64,000 nt of DNA from Lobosporangium transversale. Its lineage: Eukaryota; Mortierellomycota; Mortierellomycetes; Mortierellales; Mortierellaceae. Below, in pieces: positions 1-10,100 of the stretch (its first letter is position 1; every line of letters starts with the position of its first letter). The DNA lies in the NCBI RefSeq assembly GCF_002105155.1, contig NW_019028992.1:517001-581000 (forward strand). The letters are read 5' to 3'. The notes beneath the pieces were generated by a model. That model saw only the letters and a program-made list of their open reading frames with translations. It was not told the DNA's origin and made no database searches. Made by a program: the position numbers and the translations under genes.

Positions 1-2
1 GG

Positions 3-146
3 TGGCCAGACAAGTTAGCTCAGCTACATATCCTTGACCTGGCATCTGCTCACAAGATGAGGGAAATCGAACTCAAATGGTGCATATATATAGCCACAAG
101 CGACGTAAACTCTTGGGAAGTTTGGCGGGGGCTTCTGCTACCATAA
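3..146 (+). CDS. 3' end of an F-box/LRR-type protein (partial)
   Basis: An open frame enters from the left edge and runs 47 codons to TAA at 144-146. The translation contains LDLASAHKMREIELKW and a WRGLLLP-like end. It has the leucine-rich, alternating hydrophobic texture of the C-termini of fungal F-box/LRR proteins, and it lies directly upstream of a cluster of such genes on the same strand. The rest of the gene is outside the window. The family call rests on texture and location, not on a signature motif, so this is moderate to low confidence. Confidence 0.42.
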   Translation, partial: WPDKLAQLHILDLASAHKMREIELKWCIYIATSDVNSWEVWRGLLLP

Positions 147-414
147 CGTTAGTTTTGCTACTGCAATAAGCAATCGCTCAAACTGTATTTCGGAAGATGC
201 TATCTTGCATTGGTTTGAAGAATGACTAAGTCTACAAGTAAATTGATTATGCAACATGTCTTATCTTTCAAGAGCATCCTTCTTTTCATGAACAAAAAAC
301 GCAAGCTAATGAAAAGAAATAAAAGGAAAAAATAACGTTCGGCACCTAGCATGTAGTTTAAGTAGAAGACTGTAAGGGGAAGTGATACTCCATCGGTTCT
401 TACTGGGGTACATG

Positions 415-447
<33 letters not shown>

Positions 448-536
448 TGGCTTGAAAAAAAATGGCGGCAAAGTGGCAAAATTGTCAACATGTCACGCAT
501 TCTTCATCATAATCTCGCTTCATCATTTCTCTTTGC
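147..536. other. intergenic, promoter region of F-box gene 1
   Basis: Apart from the poly(dA) run there is no coding signal. The last ~70 bases (GGCAAAATTGTCAAC... to the ATG) are similar to the sequence in front of the decayed copy at 5069, so the promoter was duplicated together with the gene. Confidence 0.5.
415..443. promoter_or_regulatory. poly(dA) tract upstream of F-box gene 1
   Basis: A run of 29 A ends about 95 bases before the start codon of the F-box gene at 537. Poly(dA:dT) tracts exclude nucleosomes in fungal promoters. A promoter role here is an inference, supported by a similar run in the same position in front of the next paralogue. Confidence 0.35.
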
Positions 537-1976
537 ATGGCGAATAGCAAAAACCTGAATCCCTTGGATCTCCCAGAAATCATTTCGCGAGTTGGTGTCT
601 TCCTTAGTCGAGATGATATCCTGCATTGTATCCAAGTCTGCAAGGCTTTCCACAATACACTTGTCAAATCCATTTGGAAAAGGGTCGTTATAGTAGACTC
701 AAGATATCCTACCGAAGAAGCATTACAGAACTACAAGGAATACATTGAGGAGCTCGTATTTCACAATAACTTCCCAAAGGAGTGCGTGTCATTACAAGGC
801 TGTAATCGGCTCCGATTCATCGAGTCTATAGCGCAAGACCCATCCGATCTGAGTCAGGTTGTCAACTTGATCAAATTTCATAGTTCCACAATTACCGGGC
901 TTAGGTTTAGATGCTCGCATTTATGGGGGATATGGGAAGCCCTAATGGAATGCGTCCACCTTGAAACCCTGACTATTTACGATTCAAACATACTACTCGA
1001 TGGAGTCGATCCTTTTTTTCAGGTCTGCAAGAAAATTAAGACCTTGATCATGTCCGACGTAGGAATCCTTCGGTTACCTTCCGGATTCGTGGACGATAAC
1101 ACGGATGAATTCATTTTTCCAAATGTGCGCAAACTAGAGCTTCAGAATGTTCGGATACGCTGCCCTCTACAACAGCATTCATCATCGTATTGTCTCGGCA
1201 TATTGACTAGAAGATGTCCAAGATTACGTTCATTGAGTTTCTATGATCTCAGATGGGGCACCCAAAGTACACAGCAAACAGATATCGATTACTACAGGAC
1301 AGCATTCCAGTATCACTTATACACGCTCACAAAACTATTGGATCTGTCCCTTATAAGTATGCAATTAAAGGACGAGGAAATGGCGGCACTTCTCAAACAG
1401 ATGACTGAACTAAGGCAGCTAGTTGTCCCAGAATGTGATTTCGGTCCACTTTCCCTTCAAGAATTACTAGCAGATACACAGGAGATTAGGGATGGTGAAC
1501 GCCTAGTGCGAAAAAGAAGGGAGCGGAGACTCTGCGATACACTTGAGGATCTGAGCTTCAATAGACGAGCTAAAAGCCCCGATGGCATTGTCCAAACAAT
1601 ACTATCTAATTGCCCACGCCTGAAGACACTATGGGGACCTAAAATCACAGTGACAGAGATTGCCAGCGGTGTAGAATGGGTTAGCACTGAACTGACTACC
1701 ATGGAGGTCATCCTTGAGGTGGATGTTGATCAAAAGACTGTAGAGGGCATGCGAATGCAGCGTATTGCGTTTAGGCAGCTAGGCAAGCTGACTCGGCTAC
1801 AGAGCCTTGGTCTGACCGGGCTCTATTCATCATATGAGAAAACTCGGACACTAGACTTGAAGTTAAGTGCAGGTCTGGATGAGCTGGTCAACCTGAAGAA
1901 CCTGCGTTGGTTATCGTTTAGTCGAGATGATGACCAGGAAATCCAACCTGAGGACAACGGATATTTACTTTGCTAA
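537..1976 (+). CDS. F-box domain protein with LRR-like C-terminal region, copy 1
   Basis: Single exon of 479 residues. The N-terminus (residues about 7-50: NPLDLPEIISRVGVFL, then DILHCIQVCKAFHN and SIWKRV) has the pattern of an F-box, which binds Skp1 in SCF ubiquitin ligases. The rest is leucine-rich with irregular repeats, expected to choose the substrate. The family is greatly expanded in Mortierella-type fungi, as far as I know. The start is the first ATG after a duplicated promoter and gives the same N-terminus as the paralogues at 2698 and 5069. Residues about 276-318 are nearly identical to the next paralogue, while the flanks are much less similar. The C-terminus may be shortened: related relics continue past the EIxPED motif, where this one stops after about six residues. 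The target is unknown. Confidence 0.85.
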   Translation: MANSKNLNPLDLPEIISRVGVFLSRDDILHCIQVCKAFHNTLVKSIWKRVVIVDSRYPTEEALQNYKEYIEELVFHNNFPKECVSLQGCNRLRFIESIAQDPSDLSQVVNLIKFHSSTITGLRFRCSHLWGIWEALMECVHLETLTIYDSNILLDGVDPFFQVCKKIKTLIMSDVGILRLPSGFVDDNTDEFIFPNVRKLELQNVRIRCPLQQHSSSYCLGILTRRCPRLRSLSFYDLRWGTQSTQQTDIDYYRTAFQYHLYTLTKLLDLSLISMQLKDEEMAALLKQMTELRQLVVPECDFGPLSLQELLADTQEIRDGERLVRKRRERRLCDTLEDLSFNRRAKSPDGIVQTILSNCPRLKTLWGPKITVTEIASGVEWVSTELTTMEVILEVDVDQKTVEGMRMQRIAFRQLGKLTRLQSLGLTGLYSSYEKTRTLDLKLSAGLDELVNLKNLRWLSFSRDDDQEIQPEDNGYLLC

Positions 1977-2697
1977 TAGAAATGTGGTAATTGCAATAAT
2001 AAAAGAGGAAACGATGGTGGTCGTTATGACTCGAGCGGTAAATATCTAGCTGCAAAGGACATTCGTAAACTGTTTGGGAGATTAAAAGGACCTTCTGTCA
2101 GTTTCGATATAGCAATCAATCAAAGTATGCTTAGAAAATATAGAAACAATGATCAGGTTGTAGAGTGAGGCAATGCATTTTTTTCATTTTGGAAATGATC
2201 AACTCTACTTGATTTAAATGTCTTTGCAAAGACATTTTGCTTATATTGGCCTCGATAATATACACAACAAAGCGACACGACGTAAGGCCACGAATGTATC
2301 CTGGCGGTCATTGACACGAGCGATAACCAACTGTTTTTATTGATTCAGAAGATCAGAAAATAATGAAAGATGAACTTGTGGCCCTTGCCTTAGGAAGGCC
2401 AAGAAATATATATATTTCTGTTATCACGGTCTGCAATTACAAGCAGCTTGTCATATCTATGATGCTGTTTCTCAGGAAGATGACGCATCAGGTTAATTGA
2501 TTCCGTGATATCTCAAGGAACAAAAGCGCAAACCAAATAGAAGCCCTGTTTAATATTAACAGAGGTATACAGTTAAATTGAGGTAGAGTGATATTCTATC
2601 GACCCTGGCCTTAAAAATCTTTTGGCCAAAAAAAAAAAAAAAAAAAAAAAAAGCCGTTCTTGTACACACTCTCAATCTCCTTCCTTCATCTCTTCAC
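1977..2697. other. intergenic between F-box copies 1 and 2
   Basis: There is no convincing coding sequence. A 25-base poly(dA) run at 2628-2652 ends 45 bases before the next start codon, mirroring the tract in front of copy 1. The bases just before the ATG (CTTCATCTCTTCACATG) match the sequence in front of the copy at 5069. Confidence 0.45.
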
Positions 2698-4020
2698 ATG
2701 ATGAGCAGCAACAAATTGAATCCCTTGGAGAGTCCAGAGATTGTTTCACTTGTTGGTGAATTTCTAGACCAAGATGATCTCTTGAGTTGCATTCGTGTCT
2801 CCAAAATTTTCCATAATACACTCGTTAAAGCTTTATGGAAGAAGATCATTGTTAAATCAAGATACCCTAGTGGGGAAGCACTGCAGAATTACAAGCAACA
2901 CATCGAGGATCTTTCGCTTTATGGCAACTTCCCAAAGGAGTACGCGTTATTGCAAGGTTGTGTTCGCCTCAAACGTATCGGTTACTATCCAGGAGTATCC
3001 CAGGACTCTCTCACTCCTAATCAACTTTCCAATCTCATCAAGGCCCACAGCTCCACTATCATTGAGCTTAGGCTCTACTATTCAAGGTTACAGGATATAT
3101 GGGGAGCATTGTTAAAGTGCACTTATCTTGAAAACCTGATCATTCGTGAAGTATATATACTTGATGATGAAATCGATCTCTTCTTTCAAGTTTGCAAGAA
3201 ACTTCGGTGCTTAGACATGACTAACGTAACCATCGATCAGCTACCTTCCAACTTCTTGGACGACAACACGGACAAATTCATTTTCTCCAATATGGACACA
3301 ATAGACCTTCAGGATGTCTGTATACTTAACCCTCCACTGCCGTATACATCATCATATGGCATTGGCATGTTAGTCAGGAGATGTCCAAGATTACGTTCAT
3401 TAAATTTCTGTATCGAAAGGGTGCACTACAGCATACGGCAAACACATTTTGATTTCTACAAGGCAGCGCTCCTTCATCAACCCTACACACTGATAAAACT
3501 ATCACATCTATTCCTTATAAGCATGCAATTAAAGGACGAGGAAATGGCGGCACTTCTCAAACAGATGACTGAACTAAGGCAGTTAGTTGTCCCAGAATGT
3601 GATTTCGGTCCACTCTCTCTTCGAGAATTACTAGCAGATACACAGGAGATTTGGGACGCTGGACACCTAGTGCGAAAAAGAAGGGAGCAGAGGCTCTGCG
3701 ATACAGTAGAAGAGCTGCACTTCTCTACGCTAAGCAAAAGGACGAATGGCATTGCTCAAGCGATCTTATCCAGCTGTCCACGTCTGCAGAGTCTGTGGGG
3801 ACCTACAATGACGGTGACGGAGGTTGTCAATGGCGCAGAATGGGTTAGCACTGGACTGACTGCCATGGATGTTGGTCTTGAGGTTGATGTTGATCAAGAG
3901 ACCGCAGAAGGCAAGGACAAGGGCCGCATTGTGTATGAACGGGTCCGTAAATTGACTCAACTACGGCCTTACGATGCTTTAGAGTATAGCCGTCTATTAT
4001 CTTTTGCAGGCCTGACTTGA
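2698..4020 (+). CDS. F-box domain protein with LRR-like C-terminal region, copy 2
   Basis: Single exon of 440 residues in this frame. The F-box-like N-terminus (NPLESPEIVSLVGEFL, LLSCIRVSKIFHN, ALWKKI) and the leucine-rich body are similar to copy 1 along the whole length; the block around LKDEEMAALLKQMTELRQL is almost the same at DNA level. The stop at 4018-4020 looks premature: in another frame, from 4011, 43 further codons run to TAG at 4140-4142 with family-like sequence (INVDELVCFRDLCLL, matching DELVNLKNLRWLSF of copy 1). So the gene has either a one-base frameshift that removed the last ~43 residues or an unrecognised splice; the sequence TATCTTTTGCAG just before resembles a 3' splice site. 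It is a likely SCF substrate receptor with unknown target. Confidence 0.8.
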   Translation: MMSSNKLNPLESPEIVSLVGEFLDQDDLLSCIRVSKIFHNTLVKALWKKIIVKSRYPSGEALQNYKQHIEDLSLYGNFPKEYALLQGCVRLKRIGYYPGVSQDSLTPNQLSNLIKAHSSTIIELRLYYSRLQDIWGALLKCTYLENLIIREVYILDDEIDLFFQVCKKLRCLDMTNVTIDQLPSNFLDDNTDKFIFSNMDTIDLQDVCILNPPLPYTSSYGIGMLVRRCPRLRSLNFCIERVHYSIRQTHFDFYKAALLHQPYTLIKLSHLFLISMQLKDEEMAALLKQMTELRQLVVPECDFGPLSLRELLADTQEIWDAGHLVRKRREQRLCDTVEELHFSTLSKRTNGIAQAILSSCPRLQSLWGPTMTVTEVVNGAEWVSTGLTAMDVGLEVDVDQETAEGKDKGRIVYERVRKLTQLRPYDALEYSRLLSFAGLT

Positions 4021-4142
4021 GAGAAGAGATAAACGTGGATGAGTTGGTCTGCTTTAGGGATCTATGTTTGCTAGTGGTAACCAATAGCAGATATAGGGAA
4101 ATAGAATTTAGATACTATGATAGCGAAGAGTTAAGGGATTAG
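4011..4142 (+). pseudogene. frameshifted C-terminal continuation of F-box copy 2
   Basis: 43 codons plus TAG in the frame next to that of copy 2. The translation contains LREEINVDELVCFRDL and RYREIEFRYYD, which fits the C-terminal region of copy 1 and of other F-box/LRR proteins. It is only useful as coding sequence if a shift or splice joins it to copy 2. Confidence 0.5.
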
Positions 4143-4324
4143 AACTAGAATTACTCTATTCAAGTCCAGTACATTGATGACAGCTAATGCCCCACCAATT
4201 AATATAAAGAAAACCTTCTAACTGTTAACAACGATCAATGTCGCAACGATCCAAATATAAGACATACAAAGGAAGCGTAATTCAAGGCACGTTAGTGTCT
4301 CGACTTGACCCTATAGTACCCTCT

Positions 4325-4741
4325 ATGTCTGAAGAGCTTAGGTGGACCTAGAGCTACATTGACAGCAATTGCTAATGGTACAGAGTGGGTTTGCACAGAT
4401 TGACTAATTTATGGGTTAGTCCCATAGCTAATGTTGATTAAAAGACTGTAGAGGGCATGCAGCGTATTACGTTTAGGCAGCTAGGCAAGCTGACTCGGTT
4501 ACAGAGCCTTGATCTGACCGGGTTCTATTCATCATATGAGAAAACTCGGACACTAGACTTGGTCAACCTGAAGAACCTGCGTTGGTTATCGTTTAGTCGC
4601 GGTGATCTCCAGGAAATCGAACCCGAGGACGCGACATGGATTATAAACAATTGATCCGATATCCGAAGCTTGCAAGGTGCTATGAACAACGAGAACTCTG
4701 CAATGGCTATTTACCCTAATCGCACAAAATTGGCGGCGTGA
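4325..4741 (+). pseudogene. decayed 3' part of an F-box paralogue
   Basis: 4325-4420 aligns to the LWGP...EWV part of copy 1 but carries in-frame stops. 4448-4625 is nearly identical at DNA level to 1736-1945 of copy 1 (same GKLTRLQSL, SSYEKTRTLDL and VNLKNLRWLSFSR), with a 30-base deletion between LDL and VNLKN and a 6-base gap near the start. After an in-frame TGA at 4652-4654 the frame continues as SDIRSLQGAMNNE to TGA at 4739-4741. This is a truncated copy with no F-box, not a functional gene. Confidence 0.7.
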
Positions 4742-5068
4742 AAGACTAGATTATCTCTTCAGAATATGATTCGAAAACATGACTCCTGAATATGAACCTC
4801 TGAAGTGATATCTATTATAACAAGAAGAATAAAGGTGATTTTTGTGAGCTGAATAGTGCATACATAGCTATTAAAGGCGTAAATCATCTGGGGAGTTTGA
4901 CTGGGTTATCTGCTACTGGAAAGCCAGCTTTGATATCCTAGCTGTGCTTGGCTTTCTATCCAGTTGTAATAAGTCAATATATTAATTTAAATCTAGAAAT
5001 AAAAATGGTGGCAAAATTATCAGTATATATGGCTATTTGCATTCTTCATCTCCATCATCTCTCTTCAC

Positions 5069-6362
5069 ATGAAGAACAATAACAACCTGGGTGCTTTGGA
5101 TATCCCAGAAATTGTTTCCCTTGTTGGTGACCTTGTCAGTCAAGCTGATCTCCTGCGTTGTATTCGCGTCTCCAGTACTTTTCACAATACTCTAATCAAA
5201 TACATCTGGAAAAGGATCGCTATTATATGTCATTCAAGATACTCTACCGAGGAAGCACTGCAGGGTTACAAAGAATATATTGAGAAGATTGCATTTTATA
5301 GCGACTTCCCAAAGGAGTTCAGAAATTTTTGGGTTGAACACATCGGCTACTTTGTGGAATCATCTCAGGACACTTTTTTGAGCGATCTTTCCAATCTCAT
5401 CAAGGCACACAGCTCCAGTCACCAATCTTGGAATCGAGTCGTATGATTGAGTTTACGGGAACTATGGGAAGCACTACTGAGATGCACCCATCTTGAGGGT
5501 TTAAGGCTATCTAAAGCATGTATAAGCGATGGTGAGGTCGAGCTTTCCTTTCAGATTTGTAAAAAAAAGCTGGGACCTTGCACATGTCCAAAGTAAGCAT
5601 CAACCAGCTACCTTCCGGATCCCTGGACGAAGACATGGATGAATTTTTTTCAAATGTGCGCAAACTACAATCTCAGAGTGTCCGGATACTCAACCCTCCA
5701 TATCTGCACACATCACTATATTGCTATATTGCCCTGGTACAGGATTACAAATATTGCTATTCAATGCTTTTATTGAGTCCATCGGATATAGAGAACAATC
5801 ATCTATTGATTTCCATAAAGCAGTATTCCTTTATCGGCCCTACATCCGGACAAATCCACCAGCTATACGTTTTACGTGGACTGAAATAAAGGACAAGGAT
5901 ATGGCGGCACCTCTCAGACAGATGACGAACTAAGATGTCTAGCTATCCTAGATTGTCATGTCGGCGCACTCGCTATTCGAGAGCTACTAGTGGAAAGGCA
6001 GGAAACTTCGGATAGTGGACACAAAGTACAAAGAAGGAGGGGCCGGAGGCTCTGTGATACTGTTGAGGAACTGAGTTTCTTTACGGTAAGTGAAAGCAGT
6101 GATGGCGTTGTTCAAGTAACCTTATCCAATTGTCGGTATCTGAAAGTGTTCTCTGGATCTACCATTAGTGTAACAAGAAGTGTTGAGGGAGTAGAATGGA
6201 CTACATATCATGAATGTCGAACTTGAGATTGATGTTGATCGAGAGACTTCAGAAGACAAGGAGAAGGGACGTACTATGTATGAACGGATCCGTAAATTGG
6301 CTTGGCTACATTCTTCTAACGCTATAGTGTATATCCGTTTACTATCTTTTGCAGGCATTAAG
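5069..6362 (+). pseudogene. F-box paralogue, copy 3, broken by frameshifts
   Basis: It starts with an intact F-box-like N-terminus (LDIPEIVSLVGDL, LLRCIRVSSTFHN, YIWKRI) that stays open to 5446, then needs several frame changes: segments at 5578-5889, 5721-5933, 5990-6226 and 6210-6362 match successive parts of copies 1 and 2 (for example LCDTVEELSFFTVS and the RLLSFAG end of copy 2). Promoter sequence shared with copy 1 precedes it but lacks the poly(dA) run. The first 125 codons could still be made as an F-box-only fragment. Confidence 0.75.
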
Positions 6363-7586
6363 TTCATTATTAAGGCAAAGAGGCTTATTAAAAGAGTCAA
6401 TTTGGTCCTTTCTATTTTACTATACATATGTATATGCTTCTCATTCTTCGCTTTTCCTTGTTCCGAAGCGGCTTTGGTCTTTGTTACTATCGGACATATG
6501 TCATAAATTGGATCAATCTACGGTATACAAAAGTCTTTTGACGCCTCAAGAGGACTGAAATTTTATTACCAAGGCCGAGAACAAGCGCGTTTTTATCTGG
6601 CAAGTATAGTACCAAGAGCAGGGAGGAGCCCGAAAATAATACCAGCGTCACCTCCTAGACCTGCCATGTGTTACAAATTAGCAATAAGGCAGAAAACTGC
6701 TTATCAGACAACGCTGAGACATCGGTGTTGGTTAGGAATGTAGAAGAACCGGATGGCCATCGGCGACTTGGATATTGTAATCACTTCAACATAGGATTCA
6801 TAGGTGACATTGGAAATGCTCTGCTTCTTTCTTTAAGGCGTTGGCTCGAGCCTCGTTAGGCTACAGGCAAGGTCTCTTGGTGATATTGAAAAATGAATAC
6901 TTTTGTCCCGAACAAATGCCCGCGGCTAGACTGCGGTTGGTTTAGTAATAGAATTATGATATATATAATCTATGTATGGCTCTGTTTGTAGGTCAGCAGT
7001 CCGCAGACAAACCTTTAGGGACCATTTTCAGGATCACTAAGGATGCAAAAGATACTCATATTTGTTCAGACTAAGCACCACCATCTTGTCCCAGTCCAGA
7101 CGGAATACATAGTTACTGCGTTGGTCGATGTTATTGATAAGACTACTCTTTATCTGTCTTCATACTCTTCCTTCTTGAGGGAAATATTACTCCTGTAGTG
7201 CCGATAATTCTAGATGCCCGATTGGAATAGTAGATGCGCATAATAATATTCGAGCTGAGATGACATATAATAGACACAGCCATTCGAGCTGTAAACTCCG
7301 CGGCCTCAATTTTTTTTTTATTGATTGAGTTGTGAAACGGATTCAGTATATCGTTTATGACATGCGAAGAGAGATATGTATATATATATATATTCATGTA
7401 GTTGATTGTTGACGGCGGGGATCAATAAATAGAAAAAGGATGGTGACCCACATGTCAATCCGTGAACGTTATTTAAACTGTTTTCGTCCCACTGTTGACT
7501 TTTTTTTTTTTTTTTTTCCTTCACTCCACTGTTTTTTCTCTGCTTCTTCTCTTCCTCTTCTCCACTATCCTTTCATTTTTAATCCC
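6363..7586. other. intergenic region, no gene seen
   Basis: I see only short unsupported frames, a (TA)n stretch near 7378-7392 and a 17-base poly(T) run at about 7500-7517 before the YOP1-like gene. The last 100 bases are pyrimidine-rich, as is common upstream of fungal start codons. Confidence 0.4.
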
Positions 7587-8751
7587 ATGGATACCATTCA
7601 GGTTAAAGGTAATAAATATAACTTTGTCAAGATGGAAATATGAAAAGGCTGATCACGCTAGTCCGCCCCAATTTGCAGCATGCAGGAACAACTTGAATTA
7701 TATATTATTTTTTTTCATTTTGTGGCACCATGAATCCAACACTCGATTACAACAAACGGATGCTTCATTCATTGTAATGTTAATGGTTGAACATGAGGAT
7801 TGATCAACCTTCTCATCTCTACTTCTCTGGGATTTTTTTATTACTATTGCTATTATTATCCTCACTCCTCAGATCGACTGATACCGAGTTTACAGGATAA
7901 TTTATCTTTACACTGGACTTCAATTGTGCTAAATTCTTATTCGATTATTCGTTTTTGTTTAATGCTAGCCCGTTATTACGTCGCTCAGCTCGACAAGCAG
8001 CTGGAGCAATACCCCCAATTGAAGCACCTTGAGATTGCCACCGGTTTGCCCAAGGCCTATGTCGTTCTTGGAGCTGGAGCTTTTGTCTTCTTGATGATCT
8101 TCTTCAACTTTGCTGGAAAACTCCTCTCCAACCTCTTAGGATGGGTTTACCCCGCCTACCGTTCATTTAAGGCATTGGAGACTCAACAGAAGGATGATGA
8201 TACTCAGTGGTTGACTTACTGGTAAATCGGACAAAACTCTTGTTTGCGTTGGGATAAAAGTTTTTTTTTTTTGGGCTGTGTTTCACAACGGAAAAAATAT
8301 AAAAACTTACCCAAGGAATACTTTTCTGTGCATGCATGTGCATGGTGTACGTTACGCTTTTTTTCCTTATTGAATTAGGACTGTGTACGGATTCGTCTCT
8401 ATCCTCGAGTCCTTCACTGACATCCTCTTGTACTGGTTCCCCTTCTACTTCTTCCTCAAGACTGTCTTCCTTCTCTGGCTCATGCTTCCTACCTTCAACG
8501 TAAGCTGTCTTGGTTTTTTATTTATTTTTGTTACGTGAAAAAGGTTTAGTTTTCGTCTGTACTAGAATGACTAATAGCGTATTGTTGTATTTCTTGATCT
8601 CCCATTGACTGAATAATAGGGTGCCTCCACCATCTACACTCGCGTCCTTCGTCCTTTCTTGCTCCAGCACAAGGAGGAGATCGACTCGTCCTATTACAAC
8701 TTGAAGGCCAAGGTTTCTGCTGCCGCTTCGGAGCTTGATGCCGCTCATTAA
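7587..8751 (+). CDS. YOP1: YOP1/REEP5-type ER membrane-shaping protein (TB2/DP1/HVA22 family)
   Basis: Four exons: 7587-7608, 7969-8221, 8379-8499, 8620-8751, together 175 residues with all junctions in frame. The family bends ER membranes into tubules through two hydrophobic hairpins and partners Rab GTPases and reticulons. Visible: the N-terminal YYVAQLDKQLEQYPQLK, hairpin segments ATGLPKAYVVLGAGAFVFLMIFF and LLGWVYPAYRSFKALE (written as separate blocks), the family signature DDTQWLTYW, then TVYGFVSILESFTDILLYW and FFLKTVFLLWLMLP, and a GASTIYTRVLRPFL amphipathic tail. Length matches yeast Yop1. The first exon codes only seven full residues; it was chosen because G joined to CC gives an in-frame Ala and both splice sites are good. 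The first intron is 360 bases long. A larger member of the same family lies at 23620. Confidence 0.93.
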
Positions 8752-9045
8752 TGAAAAAAGACTTTAAAGAAAAGCTTTACTTCAACATTTTCATTTCGAT
8801 ATAGAGCCACATTTATTTATTTAGCATTGTGAATAATCTTCGAATTTTCAAATATGAAAAATATGATATGACACTTTTATATAAATATGCGCTGAGCGTT
8901 TTTAGAAGCATGTAAAGGACCAATTAAACTATGGTATAATGGTATTTTAAGTTCGTTTTATCCTTTTTTTTTTTTATTCTACTTTTTATTTATTTTGTTA
9001 TGTTTTGTTATGTTTTTTTTTTATGATCTCCTGTCAAATGTCTTT

Positions 9046-9827
9046 TTACTTTCTGCCACCTTGAGCAGGTTGTTGCCTTTCACGTCGTGCAGCGTCCTGA
9101 AGCAATGCTGTATCAACTGAAGGGGCAGGCAACTGTACGTAACGAACAACTGATCCACGAATGAAGCAATTCTTGACAGCGAGCTATTGAGATTGAGAAA
9201 GTATAATAAAGTGATAGAGCATAAGGCACACAGGTTTTTTTTGTATATCGAATCATAAATATTTACGGAATTAGAACGTTCCGGTGATTTTCTTATTGTC
9301 CATAAGACATTCATACTGAGTCGCCATTGGCACTATCAATATGTGGTTGTATTGTATCTGGTTGTTATGTGTGTAATACAATGCGTGTCCATGCAATAAA
9401 TAACAGGGCAAGTGTTATGGAGATCCTTGATCCATGCTCTTTGATCTAATGTTATTCCAGCTCTCCAGGGATTCCTGACCCAAGACTTTTCTTTTTCTTT
9501 GGCTTTCCCAGAAATTTCATACCATATGTGGATAACGCTCCTCATCTACAACCTTGATATTATCGAGTTTGATGTTCAAGAACTGGTCCACAGAGACTAA
9601 GACGCCTGTAATAGCCAAATCGTTCTTCAACTCAACTGTTACTGGTTGACCGACCAAGGTCTTGAAAAATGAATAGAAGAGCTAAGTCGTAAATCAATAA
9701 AAGAATGACGAGAAAAAAAAAAAAATAAAATAAAAAAAAAAAAAAAGATAGGAATGACAAGGTATGAGGGATTGCTATATTTTTTCCATAGCGATATTGT
9801 TATAACCACGACTCGGTTTTTTCTTTT

Positions 9828-9862
<35 letters not shown>

Positions 9863-10100
9863 GGTTGATGCAACTGCTGAAAAGCTGATTCCTCTGCCTT
9901 GAGGCATTGTTCCAAATTGAAAGTCTTTTATATTTGTCAACACAATTTACAATCCTGGCTCAAACATTCACTGATTGATGCAAAATTACTGCATTGAGTC
10001 TCCTATATGCCTTTGAAGTAGAGCTAAAATGCTGTCCGATGCTTTGTCCTTGATATCTTGTCATATGTTCCTTTGTATTGTGTATTAATAAGCTCACCAT
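9046..10100 (-). CDS. LSM2: U6 snRNA-associated Sm-like protein LSm2
   Basis: Three exons on the minus strand: 10098-10100 (just the ATG), 9523-9681 and 9046-9183, 99 residues. LSm2 is a ring subunit of the Lsm1-7 complex (mRNA decapping, cytoplasm) and the Lsm2-8 complex (U6 snRNA, nucleus). The Sm1 motif (VTVELKNDLAITGVLVSVD, QFLNIKLDNI) and the Sm2 motif (NCFIRGSVVRYVQLP) are both complete, as is the C-terminal DTALLQDAARR. Length agrees with the family (about 95). The start is unusual: the ATG is followed directly by GTGAGC, so the first coding exon is one codon, and the next exon begins LFYSFFKTLVG as in other LSm2 proteins. The 416-base first intron contains a poly(T) run of about 33 bases. 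The gene converges on the YOP1-like gene. Confidence 0.92.
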
